Notes under the pieces: model-generated | Told to the model about the DNA's origin: nothing | Seen by the model: only the letters and a program-made list of their open reading frames with translations | Databases searched by the model: none | Source: Schistosoma haematobium | Taxonomy: Eukaryota; Platyhelminthes; Trematoda; Strigeidida; Schistosomatidae | Direction of reading: 5' to 3' | Length of the DNA stretch: 64,000 nt | Assembly (NCBI RefSeq): GCF_000699445.3 | Contig: NC_067197.1 | Location: forward strand, 35,075,809 to 35,139,808 | Position numbers and translations under genes: made by a program | Part shown: positions 36,551 to 48,403 of the stretch, piece after piece | How positions within the stretch are numbered: position 1 is the first letter of the stretch | How the letters are laid out: each line of letters begins with the position of its first letter

Positions 36551-36845
36551 GGACTCTTCAATAGTGCGCATCCATGACCTCTCATGAGGGACTCGAGCCC
36601 AGAACCTTCGGTTTCGCAAGTGAACGTTTGACCTCTCAACCACTGAACCGGCATCCATCGATGTTATTATTTAAATTCGATCGGTCCACGTATTTATTGT
36701 TTGAGGTGTTTACCTGACTCAAATTGAACTCTTTTGGCCATGACTTCTCACTAGAGTAGAAGTTTTGTACTACGGCCAAGTGGCCGTCCAGTTTTTCCAC
36801 TTTTTCAATGGTGGTCTAGATTACAACGATCTATCAATTCAACTA
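36551..36845 (-). mobile_element. SINE family B, right piece
   Basis: Continues the SINE interrupted at 33091: tRNA-like region with a complementary B box (GGGACTCGAGCCC), head near 36660, then a plus-oriented tail GTGGCCGTCCAG and GGTGGTCTAGATT, so this copy also has inverted tails. Confidence 0.75.
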
Positions 36846-37639
36846 CCAAAATAATTACCATTTTACAAAATATGTGTGTATTTAATTATGTGTTCTTTGT
36901 TCAGTTAATTTGACTTAGGAAATAGATTAGTTTTAAGCTGTTTAATTGTATACTAAACCAAATCCCCCTAGTAAGTCGAAATAATATAAGTTTATATAGT
37001 TAGTTATATTGCAAATAACAACATAATGATATGTGATTATCTGTAGATGATTTTGATAGATGTGGTGAAAATTAATTAACATTTACATAACTTTCTTGTT
37101 TAGTTTTACTTATATTTAATCCAAAGGATTATTACATATCGGGAGGGAACTATGTAGAGATTACCTTCTTGTCTTAAATTATTTACTTTCTGGGCAAGGA
37201 ATCTCGAACATTTAAACTTCTACGAATTTAGAATCGTTTATATTCTAAATGTTTAACATTAGCCAATGTATGGTATACAGAGTATTGATCCATAATGATT
37301 GATATGTTACTGTTTCATTCTAAAGTTTTTTTTAAAGTTTACAGGTCACAGTTTACCACCAAGTGTTCAGAAAAATCCATCTTAGAGATTATCGGGAATA
37401 AAAGGACGATTATTATTTACTAAGATAGTTGTTTCATGACGGTTTTGACCTATTCTAAGACAATTATTATCATATATTTATTATTGCGTAGTTCTAAAAC
37501 TTATATAGCAAATGTCTACTCAAACATGGTGTCACTAATATCCTAACGAACGTGGACACAAGTTGAGACAATGTGTTTGGATATAACACTACGGAATATT
37601 TTGATCAAATCTGGGAACCATACAGTAAACACCTCATTT
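36846..37639. other. Intergenic AT-rich sequence
   Basis: Nothing recognised. Confidence 0.5.
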
Positions 37640-38680
37640 GCAAAATGTCAATCAATCGTCTCATAATACATTGTTCCTTCATTTACACACCAGTCATTCT
37701 TGTTCTCTTATCTTCGATCTTCCTAACCTTCTGCCACTAAGCAATTCACTTTCTATTGATAATACATACTTCTCCGGATATCCATTTTCTTTCAGGGTCA
37801 TATCCATTGCCTTTGTTTGATTTTCAACCACATCTAGATAGCATATGGTCCTGATTCTATGTTGCAGTGTCGTAATCAGGTTCCTTTTGTATTGTAGAGG
37901 AACAAATCTAAGAAATGTTTCTATATTGGCCTGTCTAAGTAGTTTTCTTGTTTATGTTTCTTCTCATTAACTTTTCTTTTTGTGAGTAGGATATCTAGAA
38001 AGACTATTCTTCTCCCATTTTCTTCACCAGATATGAATTTTATGGACGGATGAACTGTATTGAATCGCTCAATTGTTATAATCAAGCCAGTATGTTCGTT
38101 ACAAAGGATAAACGTATCGTCTATATATCGGTTGTAAAATGAAAACTTGTCAATCTGTTATGTCACTGGGCCGTTTTCTAATTTAGAGAGAAAAATATCA
38201 GCCAATATGGGACCTAGGGGTGTACCCATCGCGACACTGTCTATTTGTCTATACATTTCACCATCGAATTTGAAATTTACATTCATTGTACATTTTAGTA
38301 ATAATTCTTTGATGATCTCCACAGGGATTGTAGTTTTTATTTCTTGTTCTCTAAATTGTTCACAAACGTATTCGACAGTCTCTCTGAGTGGAACATTTGT
38401 GAACTATGACGTTACGTCAAAGGACATCATAGTTTAACCTTTCGTGTTTATGTGTTTCATCTTGTCGACGAACTGGAATACATCCTTAATACTATTCTTC
38501 ACTAGGTGTTTATGAAGTGGTTTTAAAACAGTTACTAACCACTTTACTATAGTATGATAAGGGGAATCGTAAATGTCCGAAATTGATCTCAATTGGATAT
38601 CCGGTTTGTGTACCTTCGGTAGTTCATGTAACCTAGGTAAATGGATATCTACCTGATGAGAAATTACTGAAAAGAATATT
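37640..38680 (-). pseudogene. Penelope-like reverse transcriptase fragment
   Basis: Minus strand reads RLHELPKVHKPDIQLRSI, TMMSFDVTS-stop-FTNVPLRE, VAMGTPLGPILADIFL, FYNRYIDDTFILCNEH and IKFISGEENGRRIVFLDILL, then LKENGYPEKYV, the start of the linker to the endonuclease. LPKxHK, SFDVTSLFTNxP and YIDD are Penelope-RT signatures. Several in-frame stops; the endonuclease half is missing. The linker differs from the one at 31630-31800, so it is a different subfamily or an old copy. Confidence 0.9.
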
Positions 38681-38844
38681 TTTCGTTAATACAATTATGT
38701 TTTAATATAATGGGAATTTTTCATATATTAAACAGACAGATACTTTATAATTTAATAAACAATGGATCGCACCAATATCAGCAAAAATATTCAAATAAGT
38801 GTTCCTAAGAATGTTCATTATTATAGAGACTATCAGATTTATAC

Positions 38845-39359
38845 TGTTATATCCTAGTAAAGATTAAGTTACGGGCAACTTCTGAGAGCTATTAATGAAT
38901 TAATATTATGTATATATTCCTATTGTATAACTGTTCAGTAGCTAGATTATGTATATCTGTGTTCCTCTTGTTATAAGCTTCATTTTGACCTATAGATTAT
39001 TATTATACGATTTACTGTTCCTGAATTATGTTCAGTTTATTAACTATCGTCTCCCACGTTTACAGCTACTTTTTGGCTTGATTTTGTATAAATGTTATTT
39101 CCTATTTTATAGTGTGATGAGGTCTGCTTGGCTAGTGTATGAACCAATTATGTTTGAAATAAATGATTTGTATAATGTGAGCTGTAATTGGTGCTCTGGA
39201 CTCAACTGGATGAACTACGCCAACAATGGACTAATAAGGACGCTAGGTTGACCATACCGATCGGACGTCTTTGGTTTGGCACGGTATTAATATTGAATAA
39301 GTGGTATTTCGATTGGCGAATAAATCACGTGATAGCTAGCCCGGCTTAAAGTCACAACA
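38845..39359 (+). mobile_element. Solo LTR, 515 bp, with TSD
   Basis: TGTTATATCC to GTCACAACA, flanked by perfect 5-bp duplication TATAC (38840-38844, 39360-39364). Same family as 28789-29308 and the fragment at 54591-54790. Confidence 0.93.
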
Positions 39360-39382
39360 TATACAGTTTTAAATCTTACTGA

Positions 39383-39671
39383 GGTGAAAATATAATTTAT
39401 GGACGACCTTTTAGCGACACCAGGCTGACCTTGAGAGTGTTCACCTAATAACTAGGACCAAATGATGGTTATAAATCTGTGTGAGGAATTAGAATTGCGA
39501 TTTACAGTTGATAATTAGGGTTAGAAATTTCATTTAGGGCTTTCATCACGAACTGACATCAGCTATAATATCAGAACTCTATTTATCTGAATGAATGAGT
39601 GAAGTTCGCACTAAAATCTGAGACCTGTTATTTTATACCTGATTGATTCGTCCATAAATTATAGTCTCGCC
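39383..39671 (+). mobile_element. Merlin-related MITE, 289 bp
   Basis: Terminal inverted repeats GGTGAAAATATAATTTATGG and the complement of CCATAAATTATAGTCTCGCC; perfect 8-bp duplication CTTACTGA (39375-39382, 39672-39679). No coding capacity. Ends match those of the transposon at 25890-26661. Confidence 0.92.
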
Positions 39672-39775
39672 CTTACTGAAACGAATGATTTGTTTAGTTT
39701 ATAGATAGTTTACTAGTTCATTGAAAATATGGTTAACTACTTCAGAAATAAAAACAATTCAAACAAATATTATCT

Positions 39776-39990
39776 GTGAAAATTATATTTGAAATAATCT
39801 CAGCGACTGAAATTTAAATGATTCCAAAGATTCATCCAGCTAACTTGTCTGGACTTCTTCAGGGTAATAATCAAAATCAAAATAATCATATAATGACTTC
39901 TATTTACTCAGCGCCCAATTTCTGTCAAACTATTCGTTCTAATCTTGACGAATATTCGTATAAATTCAAAAAAACTTTCCGTAAAGATTA
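39776..39990 (-). repeat. Possible Penelope terminal fragment with hammerhead-like core
   Basis: Shares blocks with 7860-8060 in rearranged order. The minus strand carries a hammerhead-like core at 39830-39862. Assignment to Penelope-like elements is inference from the known association of such ribozymes with them. Confidence 0.45.
39830..39862 (-). ncRNA. Hammerhead-like core
   Basis: Minus strand: CTGAAGA (fits CTGANGA), A, stem II GTCCAG/CTGGAT (6 bp with one G-U), then GAAT where GAAA is required. The last adenine is lost, so probably inactive. Confidence 0.5.
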
Positions 39991-41744
39991 AAACAAAATT
40001 AAGTACTGATCTTCAGATTTTTTATATTATTTAATATTGTTTAATATATTGAAAGATAAAAACAAACTAAATCTAAAAGAGTAACTTGACCTCAATAATA
40101 TTAGTTCAGAGTTATATAGATCACACGATCAATGAGTAATTAACATCATGCTGGCAGGAAATGACTTTATTAAATCCCAATTGTTTAAGTAATAAGTTTG
40201 TTTTCTTTTTTAAAATTCTTTTTTTGCTTCAATTCATGCTGTTATGTTATCTACATTGTTCTATTTCTCTTCATTTCGGTTTTCGGTTGATTAGAAATCT
40301 TACGAAACATTAAGTTTACATAATCAAAAATTACTTGTTTTCTCTCGATACTTATGAAACTTAATGAGCCATGAAGTACTGAAGTTGTAGTAATGTACAT
40401 GTTATGGCTTTGTATTGTTCAGTACCATAAGTTTGTTATTTTATCATTTTATCTAATGACATCATTTCTAAATAGAAAATATTACAATTTCGCTAAAAAT
40501 AAAATGGTATTTGTTCGGTCAATTAAAACACTTAAAATCATTTGTTTGGGCACTTTTAGAAAACAGATGATCCAATGAGAATGTAAATTATAGGCTAATA
40601 AGAAATTTAAACGACTAGACTTTAAACATCTGCTCATACTTTTAAATTTTAAGAGATGTACTACTTAATGATTATCTAGTAGGTAAAAATATAAAACTAA
40701 AAACCGATGAGAGGATAGTGAAGATAATCTACGTTATTAACCGTTTACTTTACGCTCCACGGAGATCATGACCAAAATACATCTTAACCAAGGAATGTAA
40801 TGCTGGGTGTCAGGATTACAGACTATGTTATTATAGCATATTCTATTGTTTTTATTTCCTGTGAATGTTTCGTCAGTAATAATAAAGTTGTGATTCACAT
40901 AGTGTTTTACACATAATAATATATATATATATATGTCCTAAACAATAACGACAGTTCGCTTCATTATTGAAAATACATTCAGAATTATGAATTTGACATG
41001 AATCGTCTTAATTACAGTTGTCTCTTATTTACGATAAGTAAAATGAAATCACTGGAGATGATAAAATAAATAAGAACAAGTTAAAATCAGAAAAAGATGA
41101 ATGCTTAATAAACTAGACTAAACAGTTTCACTTATCCTTGTCAAGATGAATATAATTAATAGAAAACATTTTGTATATAGCAATTTGCCATAATTCGAAT
41201 ATTCATGTTAAACTAGTCGACTGAATACACCCAAGTTTATTTCTTCATTAAATTGCTTTGAAGATTAATGTTATAATGGATGAAATCATTAAGATACCAT
41301 TTTTATTATAAGTAAAATTTTCCTTTCAATAAAAAGTATTTCTTATATGTAAAATATGAATAGTAGTACCCTAAATAGTCCATTTGACCAGTGTATTCAT
41401 TTAACCTATTTACTATTCTTTATTATGCTATAAGGTTACTTTACTAATTTCGATTTGTTTTACAATTCATTTAGAGAAATAGAACAATCTACATGATTGT
41501 GATGATTAGATGATAAAAAAAGAGGACAGTTAACTAAGTAGAGAAATCGCTTTTACTGATTAGAACAAAAAACATCCATATCTGTTAAGAACATACATTA
41601 AATTTGTCGAATTCCTGAAATGATGAGCACTACAACTAAACAGTATGATTATTTGATAAGTAATGATAGAAAATTAAAGAATCATTAAAACAACTAACGA
41701 GTTTTTATACTTTTAGTAAACAAATATGTGATATTAATAGTTCA
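39991..41744. other. Intergenic AT-rich sequence
   Basis: A short (TA)n at 40919-40935; otherwise nothing recognised. Confidence 0.5.
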
Positions 41745-41885
41745 GATCATGAGTCAGTTGAAGCTAAACCACTATGAAAAACCTGAAAGTACTGGACGAC
41801 TGTTTCGTTCTATTTTGGGACTCCTTAGCAGTGCACATCCATTATACCTCCTCGCGAGATTCGAACCCACAATCTATGTAATTAT
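41745..41885 (-). mobile_element. SINE family B, partial
   Basis: ATCATGAGTCAGTTGAAGCTA, CTGTTTCGTTC and CTTAGCAGTGCACATCC, then a tRNA-like part with B-box complement AGATTCGAACCC. Truncated after 41880. Core CTAAGGA is mutated. Confidence 0.8.
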
Positions 41886-42113
41886 GTAATTATATCTGAT
41901 ATCAATAGGTTGTAGTAGAACAGTATATAGATAGCAAAGTGAAACGATAAATAAATGTCTTAGTATAAAATTTTCTCCTAACATAATAAATACGTAATAA
42001 CAGGAATGAATCTGAACAAGTAATTTATGTTGTTAATTAATTTCAGCGTTTTATTCACATTAACAATTTCTAATCAAAATCTTGTTTTGCTCAATTGGTT
42101 GAATTATAGAATT

Positions 42114-42512
42114 GGCGGTCTGCTTAAATAGCTGGGCTACCTGTTCTTACCATCTAGATATTTCAACAGGTTATCTGTCTTTTGTTTGTTTCAACAGATC
42201 ATTATGTCTATTATTCGCATAACCTATTCAGGTGCGTTTATGAAAAGTTTACGACTTTCCTTTGTACAGGTTAAAAAAACGTACAGTTAAAGACATCGTG
42301 ATGGCTGGTTATATAAATTGAAAAGAATGAACATTATCCAGATGTCGATTCCTGAACTGCTAACATCTAACTGGAGATCACTCAATATATATCGTCAAGA
42401 TCGTCCAAGAAATAAGAAACAGAAACATGTTGAAATACTTTGTGCTGAGAATTCGATATTGTACCAAAAATATAATATTGAATAAAGTTAATAATGATAA
42501 TAATAAGTAAAT
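42114..42512 (+). repeat. Unclassified 400-bp repeat, copy 1
   Basis: Shares GGGCTACCTGTTCTTACCAT, ATGAAAAGTTTACGA, ATTATCCAGATGTCGATTCC and AATATAATATTGAATAAAG with 47578-48006 (minus) and 56731-57118 (plus). Ends in an ATAATA-rich tail, as in retroposons. No protein domain seen. Confidence 0.75.
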
Positions 42513-43312
42513 AAATGTTTATTTCTTATTCATTTCACTGTGATTATGCACCAAACATCAACTTGTTGTGCAAATTACTTTAAAATTTCCTAATATGTGT
42601 TCAATAACATAATTTGAAAATGTTCCAAATAAAGTAAAAGCAACCTAACAATCTTTGCTATACATTTAAACATGGTCTACATATAAACTTTAATGATCCA
42701 TCTATTCTAAAATGGACATGAATGTATGTTTTCACTATAATCTGGAGTAAGATAAGTAACAGTAAAGATAATAAATATTGAATAAGTAATACTATATGTT
42801 GAATAAAATTAGAAATGTGGATTAATTCATGTCAAGTAAGTGAATCCGGAAGATAATGAATTCAACTATAAGTAAACCAATTAGTTTACACAATTGAGAA
42901 GTCTCAAACTAGACAAGAAAAAAACTATACAACCATCCAATACATTCTGATCTATAATATTTGTCCAAATGTAAGTAATTTGTTAATCAAACTAGAAAAT
43001 AATCAATCTCTAGGATCCTTCTCTTTATATTTTTACGTTTATAATTTGGATAGAAATTACTCATACTTCAAACAAAACAAAACAAATTCCTCAATAATGA
43101 ATAAGTTTGAAATATTTCTGTAATTTTAAACAAACTGTGGTGTTTGAATGAACTAATAGTTCATTTGTACTTGTTGAATGCTTGATTTCGAATTCTAAAT
43201 ACAGTACATTCGTTTGTGGTTATCTAGTACTTCTTGATCCGATTACGTTATTTCTGGAATTCTTAGTTCATACTATAATTCAAATACTACCGATTATCAC
43301 ATTGTCGTCGCG
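42513..43312. other. Intergenic AT-rich sequence
   Basis: Nothing recognised before the gag remnant. Confidence 0.5.
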
Positions 43313-44320
43313 ATGGACACTGTGATGGAATTGTTGGATATACATTCAGATCATGGTGCGTTTGAAGATTACTTTGAAAGGTTCGAAATTCGTGCTGTGA
43401 TCAAGGAAGATGATGAGGATGTTAATATTTTAGCACATTTCCTCACATTCATCGGAAAAGAAGCATAAAGCTTACTAAAAACTCTGACTTTACCAGAAAA
43501 GCCCGTTTCGCTTTCTTATACAACTCTCAAGGATTTACTGCTAGACTCTGTTCAGTATACAAATTCCGAATGTCCCAAAGGAGGAGAAGTTCGTAAAACG
43601 ATTCATGAGGATATCAAAAATTCCACTACATTACGTCACCCCAACCCAGTGCATACTCAAGTTTATGCAGATAATTTATTGAGGAGTTGCGATGCAATTC
43701 ACGAAGATGGGCACAAGTTTGCTCAATGTTTGCCCTGTGGCAGGTTCCGCTCTTTTAATTCATGTAAATTTCGTAATTATGAGTGCTTTAAATATGGTGA
43801 TATTTGACATATTCAGTCAGTTTGTAATACTACTGTTCATCTTGCTGCAAGTAATATTAAGTTTTGTAATTCTGATTCTATTAAGCTGAGCATTTATAGT
43901 GATCATTTATCTTTATCAACCTTTTCAAAAGACAGTATAGAGTCATACATCAGTTCAGGGTTAAATGAAACTCAGAATCTTTGCGAGACAACAGTTTCTA
44001 ATCAATCAACTTATCAAATTTCTTATGTTATTGTACCAGATATGGTTTTTCCTAATGATTCACTTAATTCTGAAGAAATTCCTTGCAAATCTGAGGAACA
44101 TATGTTGAATGAACCTAGTCATGATCGAAAACCTGATGTAGTTTTGATAGATGCTGATTTTTCTAATGATCCTTTACTCTGCAATGACATTCTTAATCAA
44201 TTCAAGGAAACTTATTCAGAAGAGTCAAATCTTGATGGCATATCAAATATTATTTGTCTTCATAATGCATTTTTTTCTTGTGGGAAACTTGTTCATATAT
44301 ATATATATATATATATGTAG
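43313..44320 (+). pseudogene. LTR-retrotransposon gag remnant
   Basis: One frame of 336 codons with stops near 43466 and 43806: DHGAFEDYFERFEIRA and ILAHFLTFIGKEA (gag-like helices), then RNYECFKYGDI-stop-HIQSVC, a CCHC zinc knuckle with its second Cys and a Gly lost, then an acidic C-terminal region to TAG. Gypsy-type gag is my best guess. No protease or RT follows; a (TA)n tract ends it. Confidence 0.7.
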
Positions 44321-45071
44321 CGAGGAAAACAGATCATTGGTTACTTTTTAACCTCATTTTTTATCCTTGATCATTCATTTGTCAATCGACAAGTAGCTTA
44401 GACATATTAATTTATTTAAATATTTTTATATGTAAATAATAGTCTCCAATATTCTAATGTACCTATATATAAAGACATTTACCTAGTGATTCAGTCTTCA
44501 AGAGTTTGCTTTTTTTTAAAAAAAATCTAAACAAAATCATTCATTTCAATAACTTTACAAGTGAATTTAAATAATTCAAATCAAATTCTATTTTAAAACA
44601 ACCAAACAAACAAAAAACGATAAAACACTTAAGCCTTATTAACATTGAAGGATTTGTAATGGTGATGATTCTAACATTCAATTATCATAGTTGTAATCTG
44701 TATTCATTAATTAGTGAACTTAATAATTATGATTGTGATGATTAGATATTTATGAATTTTTAACATAATGAAATCAAAGAGGAATTATGAATATTGAATA
44801 ATGAACAATTTAATTTTTGTTTCGTTTTTGTTTTTGTTTTTTTTTTGTTAAAAAAATTGGTATATTTAACTTGTACAAAAACAATAATAATAATCAAACT
44901 CGTAAATTTTAACCAAAAAAAAAGAAGAAAGTAAGTTTCATACTTTATTTTTAAGTCATTACATCGTTTTGTTTCTTTCTTTTTATTGTTGTTCTTGTTG
45001 TTGAAGTATTTCTTTGACTGTTTATGTAACTAAAATACTATTCAGTAATTACAATAATAATTTCATGGAAT
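44321..45071. other. Intergenic AT-rich sequence
   Basis: Homopolymer-rich (A and T runs); nothing recognised. Confidence 0.5.
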
Positions 45072-45290
45072 GGAATGAAGTTAGACATTAATATTGTTGA
45101 ATACCGTTTTAATGGTTTAGAGATTAAGTGTTCGTGCATAAGATCGAAGATTCTGAGTTTGAATCCTGTGAACAAGATTGTGCATGTGTACTTCTAAGGA
45201 GTTTCGTATTAGGATAAGACAATTGTTCAATACTTCTAGGTTTTACATAGTGATCTAGTTTTAATTGACTCATGAATTCAACTATTATAT
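45072..45290 (+). mobile_element. SINE family B, diverged
   Basis: GAAGTTAGACATTAATATTG head, tRNA-like part with TTTGAATCC B box, tail AGGAGTTTCGTATTAGGATA, TTGACTCATGAATTCAACTA. Confidence 0.75.
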
Positions 45291-45654
45291 AATAATAATA
45301 ATAATTATTATTATTATTATTATTATCATAAACACAGGATGCCATAAAAGTGGTTAAGTTTTACACTGAAGTAACTTTTACATTCGTAAATGTTTTATGT
45401 ATTTTGTGATTTTCCAGTTTTGAAATTTAGTTCTATTGATTATGAGATTAGTTTCTATAGAATTTGTTTTATTGAAGTGTTACAAGCTGTTGTACACTAT
45501 GGTTACAAACGTTTGATAAGTTCCTTATTCAATAACAAAATTATGTTATACTTTCAATGTTCATATAGTAGGCATAGACTAAATTAATCAGCAATTTAGC
45601 TGAAACTGTATGGAACAGTTCAATTGGTATTGATTATTTGAATCATTCTATTGA

Positions 45655-45850
45655 TGTTTAGGACTGCAATTGATCAGTCTCTTATTATCATATGTGCATA
45701 CTTTGCGTATTACCTTAAATCGAAAACATTATAATCAAAGATAGATAGTGGCTATCAGTGGAATTTAGCACGCGCGTTACGTCCTATTTGGGACTCGTCA
45801 ACTGGAAGTAATACCCGTTTCTTTTATGTCCATTCTATTTCATTAAATCA
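45655..45850 (-). mobile_element. Sm-alpha-like SINE end, minus strand
   Basis: Minus strand: CTTCCAG, TTGACGA, stem II GTCC/GGAC with loop CAAATA, GTAA, ACGCGCGT, then TTCCACTG. Two core changes (C3 to T, and GAAA to GTAA). The flanking ATTATAATCAAAGAT tail matches the other Sm-alpha-like copies. Confidence 0.7.
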
Positions 45851-46029
45851 AATTGTTAATTGAAAATATATCTTTATTTAAGATTTAGTTTTACTAAATA
45901 GTGACTAATTAGTGAATTCCTTAACATTTTGATTTAAATCTATTAGTTTTGTAGCTAATCAAGTTATCAGTAAGTCAACTATCTACTAGTAACATTCAAT
46001 AAAGATAGTGGTAATGCCTTAAATTTGTG

Positions 46030-46059
46030 CTGATGATAACGTTCAGAAGAACGACGAAA
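46030..46059 (+). ncRNA. Hammerhead-like core in an unclassified repeat
   Basis: CTGATGA, then CGTTC/GAACG hairpin with loop AGAA, then GAAAGCTCC. The core strings are intact, but the two base pairs next to the core are mismatched (TAA against AC). Seen directly; function inferred. Confidence 0.5.
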
Positions 46060-46611
46060 GCTCCACAGTTAAACCATCCAGTCCAGAGAACAAAATTCCA
46101 TCATATTAATACCATAGATTAATCAAAGTTGAAGAGAAATATGAATTATGATATTTAGACAAAGTGATTTGTACATAGTGTACCAAACTTCAACGTTCAT
46201 GTATTCATCTTAGAGTAAATGTTTCAAGTATATTTAACAAAGAATATTCAATATTAAATAACCATCAATAATATGTGTGAACAGGTTTATTTTAAAAAAA
46301 TACATTTAAACTTAATCAGACCAATTGTAATAGATTAGGAAACTATTTTAGCCGGGCCTATTTAGCTTTCTAAACTCCATTTCAATACTTAACATCAAAT
46401 AATTTCATCTTTTAATGTCTAATACAAACTAACTAGGTCAATGGTTAAGAACTTCTTCTTTTCTTTTTATCAATTTTCAAACTGTTTCCGGTTTTGTCGT
46501 ATAAAAGTAAAAAACATTATGAAAGACAATTACACAGTTCGTTTATTTATAAACTTAATTGTGAAGTCTTCTAAATTATCGATGAATTTACAATTAGAAT
46601 ATATGAATTTT

Positions 46612-46855
46612 AATAGTTGAGATCATGAGTCGATTGAATACAGGCCAGCATGGGGGAACCTGGAAGCACTGGAAGACTGTTTCGTTCTATTGTAGGACTC
46701 CTCAGCAGTGCGCATCCACGGATCCCACCTCGTAAGATTTGAACACAGGACCTATCAGTCTCGCGCGCGAACCCTTAACCACTAGGTCACTGAGCCGGCC
46801 GGCATCCAACGATGTTAATGTCTAAGTTCAACTAATCCATGAAATTGAGCGACCC
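46612..46855 (-). mobile_element. SINE family B, full-length, minus
   Basis: Tail GGAACCTGGAAGCACTGGAA, core complement CTCCTCAGCAGTGCGCATCC (CTGAGGA intact), tRNA-like part with CTCGCGCGCGAAC and GCCGGCCGGCATCCAACG head. Stem II has a mismatch (GTCC/GAAC) and stem III is degraded. Confidence 0.85.
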
Positions 46856-47154
46856 TTTTGATAAGGATATATGAATTTGGTCAACAAATTATTGAACGAT
46901 AAGAAGATGTAAACTGACTTCATTTTAAAACTAGACTGATTTTATTCAGTTTGAAAACGGTATTTCTTAGAAAGTAAAATCACATAACATAACATTAAAA
47001 ATCTTAGATAAGGGCTCTTCAAGAGTACAGATGCATCATTCTACATGGTATCAAACATATGACTTTCAAACTAAAGTTAAAAATATGTATGGTTAGATTG
47101 CAGCTCAAAGGTTTCCTCTAAGTGTTTTATCATTATGAATAGTCTAAATAAATA

Positions 47155-47320
47155 TAATCAAACTGTTTAGAGGTTAAGCGATCGAGCACGAGACTGAAAA
47201 TCCCGGGTTTGATTCCTATGTGCGGGATTGTGGATGCATACAGCTGAGGATTCCCGTACCAGAACGAAACGGTCATCTAGTACTTCCATGTTTTCATGAA
47301 TTCAACTGTAAAAATACTAC
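47155..47320 (+). mobile_element. SINE family B, 5'-truncated
   Basis: TAGAGGTTAAGCGATCGAGC, GGGTTTGATTCC B box, AGCTGAGGATTCCCGTACC and CGAAACGGTCATCTAG tail. Core CTGAGGA kept; stem II decayed. Confidence 0.75.
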
Positions 47321-47577
47321 AGTCTCCAAAAATCCTCATAGTGATGATAATGTTTACTTTAATAATATGAATGCAGACTTGAAAGTTTAAAGTTAAGTCA
47401 TAATGAAAACACTTTAAATATTTATGGTTAATCTAAAATGTCAATTTCACTTAGAAAAAAATGAACCATACTTTATGAACATTCACTTGCTACGTTACAG
47501 ACGTACAATTTAAATAAAGTATGCGCTTACACCATCCTTCAGATCGCATCATATACGCGTGAAACACAAGGTTTACA

Positions 47578-47580
47578 ACA

Positions 47581-47632
<52 letters not shown>

Positions 47633-48006
47633 GCTTTATTCAGTATTATATTTTCGTTGCAATATAGAATTCTCAGCACAAAGTATTTCAACAAGTTTCA
47701 TTTCTTATTTTTTGATCGATTCTGACGATATATATTGAGTGATCGCCAGTTAGATATTAGCAGTCTAGTCAATTCACAACTGATCTAATGTACATTCTTT
47801 TTGCTGCATACTGCCATCAATCACTATATCTCCGATAGAACCTTTTGCAACTTGTACAACGAAAGGTTGTACACTTTTCAGAAAGGCAACTGAATAGATT
47901 ATGCGATTAATAGACATATTGATCTGTTGAAACAAACAAAAGACAGATAACTTGTTGAAATATCTAGATCGCAGGTACAGGTAGCCCAGATATTCAAGCA
48001 GGCCGC
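47578..48006 (-). repeat. Unclassified 400-bp repeat, copy 2, with (TTA)n tail
   Basis: Reverse of 42114-42512. The 3' tail is a 50-base (TTA)n run at 47581-47633, the expected tail position for a retroposed copy. Confidence 0.75.
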
Positions 48007-48101
48007 CAACTTTATTGACAAATTGTTTAATATATATTGAAATAATTTATAATAAGTAATCTTCCGATTGACGATGTTGTCATGTTTTAGATTTTTTACT
48101 T

Positions 48102-48403
48102 ACTCCGTCTGGAATCACTCTTGGGGATACTGCCGGTCTCAAGCCCGGATAAAGGAGGAGGGTCGGGCATAGGGTTAGGCGCCCCATACCATGGAAAAAT
48201 AACTCGCTATAAAACGCTGAACAGAAAAATAATTCAAACCTTTTAAACTCTTCCCTGGGATTTAGAAGGTCTTCATTTAGAGGAGTTGTGACTTATCATG
48301 GTGAAAGCCGAGTTACTTCGGAAGTCACGAGGCTGATGAGAGCGGGAGAGTCATTCGAGTTGCTGCAGAAATGAAGAGATACAACCTGGAGGTGCTTGGA
48401 ATC
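48102..48403 (+). mobile_element. RTE-type LINE 5' end fragment
   Basis: CTGCCGGTCTCAAGCCCGG, GGAGGAGGGTCGGGCATAGG and the 5' UTR as in 53525-53637, then the start of the endonuclease frame, RVIRVAAEMKRYNLEVLGI. It breaks off there. A 3'-truncated copy. Confidence 0.8.

Noticed and set aside
47581..47633. CRISPR-like or tandem functional array
   Set aside because: Simple (TTA)n tract forming the tail of a repeat; no spacers.
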